NCBI GenBank assembly: GCA_964612995.1
Contig: CAZTGE010000034.1
Location: forward strand, 1 to 34,126
Length of the DNA: 34,126 nt
Direction: 5' to 3'
Source: SLQH01 sp964612995
Lineage (GTDB): Bacteria; Planctomycetota; UBA11346
The translations under genes were made by a program, and so were the position numbers. Under the pieces are notes generated by a model that was not told where the DNA came from, ran no database searches, and worked only from the letters and a program-made list of their open reading frames with translations. Shown here piece by piece: positions 7,360-14,926 of the stretch (position 1 is its first letter; every line of letters starts with the position of its first letter).

Positions 7360-8757
7360 ATGCAACAACGAGCGAACATCCTCCTGCTTCTGACCGACGA
7401 CCAGCGCTTCGACACCATCGCCGCCCTGGGCAACCCGGACATGGCGACCCCCAACCTCGACGCTCTGGTGGCGCGCGGTACCGCCTTCACCCGGGCGCAC
7501 ATCCCCGGTGGCACCTGCGGAGCGGTGTGCATGCCCAGCCGGGCCATGCTGCACACCGGGCGCAGTCTGTTCCATCTCGACGGGCAGGGTCGTGAAGTGC
7601 CCGCGGCGCATGCCCTGCTCGGTGAGACCTTCCGCGCGCACGGCTGGCAGTGCTTCGGTACTGGCAAATGGCACAACGGCGCCGCAGCCTACGCCCGCAG
7701 CTTCGATGCTGGTGCGGAGATCTTCTTCGGCGGAATGGACGACCACTGGAACGTGCCCGCCTGCCACTTCGATCCGTCCGGGCGCTACGACCACCCGGTG
7801 CCGGTGATCCATAACCCGCAACGGGAGCGCCGTAAGCGCATGCGTATCGGCGATCACATCACCCCCGGCGCGCATAGCACCGACCTGTTCACCGATGCCA
7901 CGATCGATTTCCTCCGGACCCGTGATTCGACACGGCCGTTCTTCGCCTATGTCTCCTTGATGGCACCGCACGATCCGCGCAGCATGCCGGCGCGCTATCT
8001 CGAGCCCTACGCCGAGCAGCGACCACCGCTGCCACCGAACTTCTGCACCGCGCATGCCATCGACACCGGCGCGTTGCGGATCCGTGACGAGATGCTGGCC
8101 GGCTTCCCCCGCCAGGAGGATGAGATCCGTGAGCATCTGGCAGAATATTATGCGATGATCACGCACATCGACGATGCCTTCGGTCGGCTGATGGACGAAC
8201 TGGAGGCGAGTGGTCAGCTGGCGAACACCATCATCGTGCTCGCGGGCGACAACGGCCTCGCCGTGGGGCAGCACGGGCTGATGGGCAAACAGAGCGTGTA
8301 CGAGCACAGCGTCCGCGTGCCGTTGGTCATCGCCGGGCCGGGCATCACCGCTGACGCGCGCCGCGACGAGCTCGTCTACCTCCACGACCTTTTCCCCACC
8401 CTGTGCGAGCACTGTGCCTTGCCGGTGCCGTCGAGCGTTGAGGGTCGCAGCGTGGCCGGTGCTTTGCACGGTGGCCCCGGCTGCGGTCGGGAAAGCCTGT
8501 ACCTCGCTTACGCTGAGAGCATCCGTGGAGTCAGTGATGGCGAGAGCAAGCTGATCGAGTACGCCTGTGGCGCGACCCAGCTGTTCGACCTGGTCGCCGA
8601 TCCCTGGGAGCTGGACGATCGAGCGTCTGCGGAGCCGGAGCGGGTGGCGGCGCTACGCGAGCGCTTGTGCGCGCACGCCACGGCCTGGGACGACCGCGAT
8701 CATCCCACCGGCGCGGCGTTCTGGGCCGCGCGTGACGATCTGGTTCCACAGCCGTGA
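7360..8757 (+). CDS. Type I (formylglycine-dependent) sulfatase
   Basis: A 465-residue sulfatase that would hydrolyse sulfate esters. The metal-binding LTDDQR is at residues 11-16. The maturation motif CMPSR has Cys57 as the residue to be converted to formylglycine. GTGKWH is at 100-105, and the late GDNG with GKQSVYEHSVRVPL provides metal and substrate contacts. The C-terminus has the usual QLFDLVADPWELDD block. No signal peptide is visible, so the enzyme may stay in the cytoplasm or use an unusual export route. The ATG at 7360 has GAGGG five bases upstream. It is divergent from araC. A formylglycine-generating enzyme is needed, but none is in the window. The substrate is unknown; its neighbours suggest a sulfated glycan. 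Confidence 0.9.
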   Translation: MQQRANILLLLTDDQRFDTIAALGNPDMATPNLDALVARGTAFTRAHIPGGTCGAVCMPSRAMLHTGRSLFHLDGQGREVPAAHALLGETFRAHGWQCFGTGKWHNGAAAYARSFDAGAEIFFGGMDDHWNVPACHFDPSGRYDHPVPVIHNPQRERRKRMRIGDHITPGAHSTDLFTDATIDFLRTRDSTRPFFAYVSLMAPHDPRSMPARYLEPYAEQRPPLPPNFCTAHAIDTGALRIRDEMLAGFPRQEDEIREHLAEYYAMITHIDDAFGRLMDELEASGQLANTIIVLAGDNGLAVGQHGLMGKQSVYEHSVRVPLVIAGPGITADARRDELVYLHDLFPTLCEHCALPVPSSVEGRSVAGALHGGPGCGRESLYLAYAESIRGVSDGESKLIEYACGATQLFDLVADPWELDDRASAEPERVAALRERLCAHATAWDDRDHPTGAAFWAARDDLVPQP

Positions 8758-8774
8758 GTCAACCATGGCGTAAC

Positions 8775-9209
8775 GTAACTACTCAGGGGCATCGCCCCTA
8801 CGGTCCTCACTGCGTGAGGACCTACCCCTCTGGCTTTGCCGTGGTTCGCCTGAATCTGCAGGCAGATTCAGGCGTGGGCGGATCGGCTGCGCCGAAACGT
8901 ATCCGCCCTCCGGCGGCACTTGCTCCTCGGCCTGACGGCCTGCGGGGCTGCGCTTGCGCTTGCGCGGGCCGCTGGCCCCACTGGGGCCAGCTATCGCCTG
9001 CGGCGATACTCGCTTCGCCCACCACTCGACGCCAGACCCCATCGGGTGCGATGGAGCCCCACATAGCGCGGGCGCCGCCCGCACCCCAAGGGGCATTGTA
9101 GCGGGCGGCGCCCGCGCAGCTTTATGTTCGCGGGGGCTCGCTCTGCGCTGCGCGCAGTCGCCCCCGCTACGCTGGTAACCACTCATGCCCGATGGCCCTG
9201 AGTGGTTAC
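8775..9209 (+). repeat. Family A composite repeat A4, carrying nested segments
   Basis: A 435-bp element with inverted ends GTAACTACTCAGG and CCTGAGTGGTTAC. It is inverted relative to the copy at 29257 and holds all of its hairpins. Two extra blocks interrupt it: about 8913-9015, GC-rich, with GGCCCCACTGGGGCC and TATCGCC-TGC-GGCGATA hairpins; and about 9067-9172, which resembles family C. No target duplication is visible (ggcgtaac against cacggcac). It fills the gap between two convergent genes, the sulfatase and the 1457-residue protein gene. Confidence 0.8.
9067..9172. repeat. Family C repeat, copy C2 nested in A4
   Basis: It begins ATAGCGCGGGCGCCGCCCGC and ends CGCCCCCGCTACGCT. It contains the inverted pair GGGCGCCGCCCGC / GCGGGCGGCGCCCGC and the word ATGTTCGCGGGGG. 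It matches the layout of 1471-1587, but sits here inside family A rather than family B, showing that C is an independent unit. Confidence 0.6.
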
Positions 9210-9266
9210 CACGGCACTTCGCCCGGTCGTGCATGCTCACATGGCTACGCGTATGCTCCGCGTGGC

Positions 9267-12200
9267 TCAGTGGGCGATGGTGCCGGTGTTGTACAGCGGC
9301 AGGTAGCGGTAGTAGACCTCGAGTGAGAGGGTGGCGAAGGTGGTCGAGATCAGGCGGCCGGTGCGCTTGCTCCAGCGGCCGTCGGGATCCCAGCTGCCGG
9401 CGTGCTTGCCGCTGGTGCGCTGGCTCTCGATCAGGACCTGCTTCATCCGTTCGTTCCACGTGTGCCACAGCGGGCCCTGATGCTGGTAGAGGGCGAGGGT
9501 GCCATAGTACCAGTAATAATAATCCCGTTTGCGCGCGTGAGGCGGACGCTGCGCGATGTAGCGGGCGGATTCGGCCATCATCGGGTGATGCGGGGGTACC
9601 TGATAGAGTTGGTTGCAGAACATGCCGACGGCGGTCATCGCATGGTTCGCACCGCGTTTGGGCGTGTATGCGAAACGACCGCCGTGGTCGCCCTGGCCCA
9701 CCCGCTCGAGCCAGTCGCGTCCCTGGTCGAGGGTGCGTTGCAGCACGTCGGTTCCGGCGTGACGGGCGCTGACCAGGGCCATGATCTGCCAACCGCTGAT
9801 CGAGGTGTCGCCGTCATCGCTGCCGGGGTTGTAGCGCCAACCGCCGTGGGACGGGTTCTGCGCCTTGACGATCAGGTGGACCGCGCGTTGCAGCGGTGGC
9901 AGCAGGTCCTCGTCGCCGGTCAGGCCGCAGGCTTCGGCCAGGGCCATGGTCGCCAGACCGTGGTTGTACATGTTGTCGGTGAAGCGGCCGTCTTCGCCCT
10001 GTTGGGCGATCAGCCATTCGAGGCTGCGTTCGATGCGCTCGCGGTGGGGCCCGTCTTCGGTATGTTTGGCGCCCCAGCCGAAATAGCACAGGGTGGCCAG
10101 GGCCGTGGCGCCGACGTTGTGGCTACGCTCGCCGCCGTGCTTCTCGCAGGCCCAGTGGCCGTCGTCTTCCTGGTGGCGACTGAGCCAGTCCAGCGCGCGC
10201 CCGACGGCGACTTCGGTCGCCTCGCTGCCACCGAGTTGGCGGATGAGCTCCTCGTCGCGTTGTTCGGGATCGCGCAGCATGTAGAGAGAGGGATCGTGAT
10301 CGGCGGTCTCGAGGTGGACGGCGTCGGCGAGCGCCAGATCCGGCAGGTGGCGGCTGATGGTCTCGCCAGTGCCCGCGAGGCGGGGTGGCGGCGGCGGCAG
10401 GTCGGCGTCCGCGGCCTGGTCGACCGCCGGAGTGGCCGGCGCCGCGTCGGCCGCGATCGCCTGCATCCGCACCGATGCGGTGGCCGGATTGCGTTCAGTC
10501 TCTGCCGCGTCCCGGCCGCTGGGGGTGGCGTCACGGCGTTGGACGGTCACCGGTGTGCGCGCGCCGGTGGCCGACCGGCTCTGGGTGTGCACGCGTTCGA
10601 GTTGGAGCTGGTCGAGGGCGGGGGTGGCGGCGGTGGTCGCAGCCCCTGCGGGGGCCTCGGTCCGGGCCAGCCGCGCAGCTCGTTGGCTGCTCGTGCTGTG
10701 GCGTGGCGCGCTGCGCGCGGCCTGGATGTCGGCGCTCGGGGCATGGACCGGGGCGGCGAGGGCCGCCATCGCGACTGCGTGTACGGCGGTGTCCTGTTCG
10801 CTGTGTGCGAGCTCGGTCGCCTCGACCCGGGTACTGTGTGTCGGAGTCGTGACCGTCACTTCGGCCGCGGCGGTGGCCGGGGTCTGCGCCTGCAGTTCGA
10901 CCGTTTCGAGGCCGACCTCGCTCACCGGCAGTTCGAGCCGGTCGGCGAGGCTGTCGCTGACCTGGGCCGTCCGCGCGGTGGCGTTCGCGCTGGCACGCAC
11001 CGGCCGGGCCTCGAGTCGGACCTGTTGCTCGGGCAGGGCGAACTCCTGTTCGGCGAGCTCGGGCGCGGGGCCCGTGCGCACCGGTTCGAACTCGGGCAGC
11101 TCCATCGGCGGGCGGGGAGCCTCGATCGCCATCGGTTCGGAGGTGGTCTCGACCGCGTTGACGCTCTCGCGCAGCTCCATCGCCAGTTTCTCGGTCGCCA
11201 GGGTGTCGGCTTCGACCACCATCTCGCGCGGATCGCCGCGCGCCGGTTGTTCCATCTGACGACTGATCATCCAGGTGCCGAAGGCCAGCAGCAGCAGTGC
11301 GTGGACCAGCCCGGAGACCAGCATGCACTTCGCCCGCAGGCCGCTGTCCGCGTAGCGACCAACGGCGCGGTACCAGGCGGCGAGCAGGCAGCTCGCGACG
11401 ATCGTGCCGCCCATCGCCACCAGCCACCAGCGGATCTGATACAGGAAGCCGAGGAAGGCGGCCCAGTGGTCGCGGTCGAAGTGGTCCTCTGCCTCGGTGT
11501 GGTGGAGCACGCCACGCGTGTCGGCCTGCCTGCGATCGGAGGTGAAGACCAGACGGTAGCCGTTGCCGGCGATGGCGGGGGCGCTGTCGTCGACCGTGCT
11601 GTTGACGCTCGCTCCGAGGTTGCGCAGCTGGTCGATGCCTTGTGCGTCGATGCGCCCGGCGTAGAGGTCGAAGCCGCCGAGGCCCCCGGCGCGATCGGAG
11701 GCGAGATAGATCAGATCGCCATGGCGGGTGGTGGTGGGATGGCGGTCGCATCCTGGCGAACTCAGCGCGGCGACGCGTTGGCCGTGCAGTGCCACCGGTT
11801 CGTCGGGATAGACGATGTGCGCCACGCGCATGGAGGCGCTGCTCTTCTTGAGCGCCTCCATGTCCACGCCTTCGAAGTCGTACATCGGCAGGTAGCGGTA
11901 ATAGACCTCGAGCGAGAGCACCGCCATCGCGGTGGCGACCACCCGGTCCATCGCCTTGGACCAACGGTCGTCGAGCCAGGTGCCGGCGTGTGGACCGTCG
12001 GCGATCTGGCGCACGAGCAGCAGGTCGCGCACCCGTTCGTTCCATGCCTGCCAGTGGCTGCCCTGTTGCTGGTACATGGCGAGGAAGCCATAGTACCAGT
12101 AGTAGAGATCGGTATCGGCGTCGGAGTCGGGCAGGCGGTCGACGATGTGGTCGGCCGATTCGAGTTGGCGTGGCTCGGTCGGGCGTGCGCCGAGCATCTG

Positions 12201-13640
12201 GCGCACGAACATGCCCACCGCGGTGAGACTGGCCTTGTCGCCGGGGCCGGTGTAGCCGTAGAGCCCGCCGTGCTCGCCCTGGTTGGCGTGTTCGAGCCAG
12301 CGTTCGATGCCCTCGAAGGTGGCGTCGGGGATCGCCACCCCGGCCTTGCGCGCACGTACCAGGGCGGTGGCCTGCCATCCGACGATCGAGGTGTCGCCCT
12401 TGGCCGGCCGGGCGTGATAGCGCCACCCGCCGAGTTCGGGGTCCTGGGCGGCGACGATGATCCGCACGCAGGATTCGAGCGGTTCGCGCAAGCGTTCGTC
12501 GCCGGTGAGCAGCAAGGCCTCGGCGAGGGTGATGGTCACCATCGCCTGGTGATACATGCCGTGGGAGACCGAGGCGTAGTGACCGCCGCGCCGGCGCACG
12601 TCGGCGATCAGCCAGTCGATCGCCGCGAGCAGGGGTTTGCGGTAGGGGCCGGAGACCGTGTGCTGCTCGCCCCAGCCGTAGAAGGCGAGCGCGGCGAGCG
12701 CGGTGGCCGAGGCGTCGTGGACCGTTGGCGCATCCGGGTACGGCTTGTGCTTGTCGCGATCGGTGCGGTCGCGGAATTCATCGGGCGAGAGCGCGCTGAC
12801 ATCCCACCAGCCCTCCGGACGCTGCTGGGCGACGAGCCAGTCGAGCGCACGGACGATGGCGGCTTCGGTACGGGTGCTGCCGCCGAGCTGGCGGATCAAC
12901 CGCCGACGGAAGTCGGGATCACGCAGGGGGTCGTCGGCATCGGGCAGGTCGAGCTGGCCGATACGGTAGATATCGGTCTGGCCGATCCGCTGCTGTGCGA
13001 CGGTCTCCTGCCAGCGTTCGCGTCGCTGCGTGGGGCTCGCTGCGGCATCTGGCCGGTTCGAGGCGAGCAGCAGGTCCTGGCTGTCGACCAGCAGGTGGGG
13101 ATCGAGTTCGTCGAATTCGCTGTTGACCTGATCGGTAAGGTTGAAGGCGCGGCCCCAGTCGTCGCCGTTACGGAAGGCGACGTAGCAGTCGTAGCCACCA
13201 TAGCCGCCGGCACGGTTGGAGCAGAACAGCAGGGAGCGGCCGTCGGCGGCGAGGAACGGGCTGGTCTCATCGGCGTTGGAGTTGACCTCCTTGAGCGGGC
13301 GCAGTTCGCTCCACCCACCCTGGCCGCGGCTGGTCGCGAACAGGTCGGTGTCACCAGACGGCGAACGCCGGGCGATGATCATCTGGGTGCCGTCGGTGCT
13401 GAGGGTCGCGGCCGGGTTCGGCGTGGTGGCGTTCGGCGCCCCCGGGATCGGCGTCGGATCCTGCCACAGCAGTCCGCCGACCGAGGGTTCGCGCGCGTCT
13501 TCCGCCTCGATGCCCCAGAGGTCGCGCCAGATCGCAGGGCGGGCGATCATCACCGCGCTCAGCGCGGCGATGGCGAGTAGAGCGTTGAGCCCCAGGCCCC
13601 ACAGCAGGCCCCGGCGGACCCAGGTGGCGGTGGCGGTCAT
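9267..13640 (-). CDS. Giant TonB-like fusion: PD40 regions plus two squalene-cyclase-fold domains
   Basis: A 1457-residue membrane protein. In order: a membrane segment, residues 9-33; PD40/WD40-like strands (SPFLAADGRSLLFCSNRAGGYGGYDCYVA), about 60-205; a squalene-cyclase/prenyltransferase-like alpha-alpha toroid, about 250-590; a second PD40 region, about 604-717; two membrane segments, about 733-757 and 770-790; an Ala/Thr/Pro/Glu-rich spacer, 800-1110; and a second toroid, about 1121-1450. The toroids are clear paralogues: GDTSIVGWQATALVRARKAG against GDTSISGWQIMALVSARHAG, and both have YYWYYG and LSLEVYYRYLP. Neither shows the cyclase DxDD or QW-rich catalytic set, so synthesis of hopanoids is unlikely. 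The third membrane segment has Ser776 and His780 in SGLVHALLLL, the SxxxH pattern by which TonB contacts ExbB/ExbD. Its ATG overlaps the exbD stop. The domain calls are firm; the TonB-like role is inferred. Confidence 0.8.
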   Translation of the reverse strand: MTATATWVRRGLLWGLGLNALLAIAALSAVMIARPAIWRDLWGIEAEDAREPSVGGLLWQDPTPIPGAPNATTPNPAATLSTDGTQMIIARRSPSGDTDLFATSRGQGGWSELRPLKEVNSNADETSPFLAADGRSLLFCSNRAGGYGGYDCYVAFRNGDDWGRAFNLTDQVNSEFDELDPHLLVDSQDLLLASNRPDAAASPTQRRERWQETVAQQRIGQTDIYRIGQLDLPDADDPLRDPDFRRRLIRQLGGSTRTEAAIVRALDWLVAQQRPEGWWDVSALSPDEFRDRTDRDKHKPYPDAPTVHDASATALAALAFYGWGEQHTVSGPYRKPLLAAIDWLIADVRRRGGHYASVSHGMYHQAMVTITLAEALLLTGDERLREPLESCVRIIVAAQDPELGGWRYHARPAKGDTSIVGWQATALVRARKAGVAIPDATFEGIERWLEHANQGEHGGLYGYTGPGDKASLTAVGMFVRQMLGARPTEPRQLESADHIVDRLPDSDADTDLYYWYYGFLAMYQQQGSHWQAWNERVRDLLLVRQIADGPHAGTWLDDRWSKAMDRVVATAMAVLSLEVYYRYLPMYDFEGVDMEALKKSSASMRVAHIVYPDEPVALHGQRVAALSSPGCDRHPTTTRHGDLIYLASDRAGGLGGFDLYAGRIDAQGIDQLRNLGASVNSTVDDSAPAIAGNGYRLVFTSDRRQADTRGVLHHTEAEDHFDRDHWAAFLGFLYQIRWWLVAMGGTIVASCLLAAWYRAVGRYADSGLRAKCMLVSGLVHALLLLAFGTWMISRQMEQPARGDPREMVVEADTLATEKLAMELRESVNAVETTSEPMAIEAPRPPMELPEFEPVRTGPAPELAEQEFALPEQQVRLEARPVRASANATARTAQVSDSLADRLELPVSEVGLETVELQAQTPATAAAEVTVTTPTHSTRVEATELAHSEQDTAVHAVAMAALAAPVHAPSADIQAARSAPRHSTSSQRAARLARTEAPAGAATTAATPALDQLQLERVHTQSRSATGARTPVTVQRRDATPSGRDAAETERNPATASVRMQAIAADAAPATPAVDQAADADLPPPPPRLAGTGETISRHLPDLALADAVHLETADHDPSLYMLRDPEQRDEELIRQLGGSEATEVAVGRALDWLSRHQEDDGHWACEKHGGERSHNVGATALATLCYFGWGAKHTEDGPHRERIERSLEWLIAQQGEDGRFTDNMYNHGLATMALAEACGLTGDEDLLPPLQRAVHLIVKAQNPSHGGWRYNPGSDDGDTSISGWQIMALVSARHAGTDVLQRTLDQGRDWLERVGQGDHGGRFAYTPKRGANHAMTAVGMFCNQLYQVPPHHPMMAESARYIAQRPPHARKRDYYYWYYGTLALYQHQGPLWHTWNERMKQVLIESQRTSGKHAGSWDPDGRWSKRTGRLISTTFATLSLEVYYRYLPLYNTGTIAH

Positions 13641-14083
13641 GGCGTGCCCGCGGGGTTGAAGTCGTAGCCGATGTTGACCTCGGCCACCCCACCGGCGCGG
13701 CAGGCGCTGATCGCGTCGGCGACATCGCCGTGCAGGGCGCGCTTGTCGCCGCGGACCAGGACCTTCTGGTCCGGATTGGCGCTGATGGCATCGCCGACAG
13801 TGGCCTGGATCGCCGCGGCATCCATCGGCCGGTTGCTGACCAGATAGAGCGATCCGTCCTCGGCCGTGCTGCGATCGCGCACGTTGATGACGATCAGCTT
13901 GCGCGCGGTGTTGGTCAACGAGGTGCTCTCGCTGGTCTGGGGCAGGCTGACCGCCTCGTCACGTTCCTCTGCCTTGAAGGTGGTGGTGGCGATGAAGAAG
14001 ATGAGCAGGATGAACATCACGTCGAGCAGCGACGAGATGTTGATCACCTGGTCCTTCTCGGCTTCTTCGCGGGCGATGCGCAT
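13637..14083 (-). CDS. exbD: ExbD/TolR-family proton-channel subunit
   Basis: A 148-residue protein with a short cytoplasmic N-terminus, one membrane segment (ISSLLDVMFILLIFFIATTTF) and a periplasmic domain. Asp in SLLDVMFILLIFF is at the position of the essential proton-carrying Asp of ExbD/TolR/MotB. With ExbB it would use the proton motive force to move a TonB-like partner. GGAGGA lies 8 bases before the ATG. It follows exbB by 42 bases, and its TGA overlaps the start of the giant downstream gene, so expression is coupled. The family is certain; whether it serves TonB-like or Tol-like work cannot be told from sequence alone. Confidence 0.93.
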   Translation of the reverse strand: MRIAREEAEKDQVINISSLLDVMFILLIFFIATTTFKAEERDEAVSLPQTSESTSLTNTARKLIVINVRDRSTAEDGSLYLVSNRPMDAAAIQATVGDAISANPDQKVLVRGDKRALHGDVADAISACRAGGVAEVNIGYDFNPAGTP

Positions 14084-14125
14084 GGGGTGTTTCCTCCGGG
14101 CCGGCGCTCGGCGGTGGGGAGCGGC

Positions 14126-14926
14126 TCAGGCGGTGGCCGGCGACAGCTCCGGCGCGGCGGTCGGCTCCGTCGCACGGTCGCTCTGTGTGGCGGTGCGCTC
14201 GCTGTGGTGCTGGTTGTAGGCAGCGAATTCGAGGAAATCGATCGCCTGCTCGTCGATGCTGTCGACGACGTTGTCCACGCGGGTGCTCAACCAATGGAAG
14301 ACCAGCAGCACCGGGATCGCCAGGGTCAGGCCGGCGGCGGTGGTCACCAGCGAGGTGTAGATGCCCGCGGCGAGGGTGTCGGCTTTGTTGACCGCGCCAC
14401 CGGCCGCCGCCTGGAAGGCGGTGATCATGCCGTAGACCGTGCCGAGCAGACCGAGCAGCGGGGCGATGGCGGCGATGGTCGAGAGCGGCCGCAGGCTGCG
14501 CTTCATCTTCGATACCTGACGCAGGCCGGCGTCCTCGATCGCCTTCTCTATGATCTCGGGGCGCTCGTTCATCCGGGTCAGCCCGGCGCGGAAGATCTCG
14601 GCCACCGGTTCCTTGCGCTCGTCGCAGTAGCGCAGCGCGGCCGTGGTGTCGGGCTGGTGCGTGTCGCCGACGGCGGTCTTGAGCCCGGGGAGGAAATCGT
14701 CGGGCACGATCACCGTGCGGCGCAGCGCGAGGAAGCGTTCGAGCGCGAGGCCGAGTGCGAGTAGCGAGCACAGCGCCAGCGGCAGCATGACCCAGCCGCC
14801 GGCGATCAGCAGTTCGAGCAGGCTCTCCGGCTGGTCGGCGGCGGTGGCGGATTCCGCTGCCAGCGGCAGGACGGGGGCGAGGAGGGCGCAGCAGCGCCAG
14901 GCGGCGCGGTTCAGGCGGCAGGTCAT
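14126..14926 (-). CDS. exbB: ExbB/TolQ/MotA-family proton-channel subunit
   Basis: A 266-residue protein. An N-terminal signal-like segment (residues 1-30) precedes the first family membrane helix (GGWVMLPLALCSLLALGLALERF), a large cytoplasmic loop, and two further helices with the hallmark APLLGLLGTVYGMITAF and AAGIYTSLVTTAAGLTLAIPVLL. It would form the pentameric ring around ExbD. The ATG at 14924-14926 was chosen because AAGGA stands 7 bases upstream and it overlaps the TPR gene stop as ATGA; a longer frame would overlap that gene. The extra N-terminal segment occurs in some ExbB proteins of environmental bacteria. Order and coupling place it in one operon with the TPR protein, ExbD and the giant toroid protein. 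Confidence 0.93.
   Translation of the reverse strand: MTCRLNRAAWRCCALLAPVLPLAAESATAADQPESLLELLIAGGWVMLPLALCSLLALGLALERFLALRRTVIVPDDFLPGLKTAVGDTHQPDTTAALRYCDERKEPVAEIFRAGLTRMNERPEIIEKAIEDAGLRQVSKMKRSLRPLSTIAAIAPLLGLLGTVYGMITAFQAAAGGAVNKADTLAAGIYTSLVTTAAGLTLAIPVLLVFHWLSTRVDNVVDSIDEQAIDFLEFAAYNQHHSERTATQSDRATEPTAAPELSPATA

Noticed and set aside
9402..13580. A 1392-codon open frame on the plus strand
   Set aside because: It is the antisense of the 1457-residue gene in GC-rich DNA; its protein is Gly/Val/Ala-rich without motifs, while the minus strand shows clear domains.
9267..13640. Hopanoid or squalene cyclase function
   Set aside because: The toroid fold fits, but no DxDD catalytic motif or regular QW motifs are seen, and no hopanoid genes are nearby.
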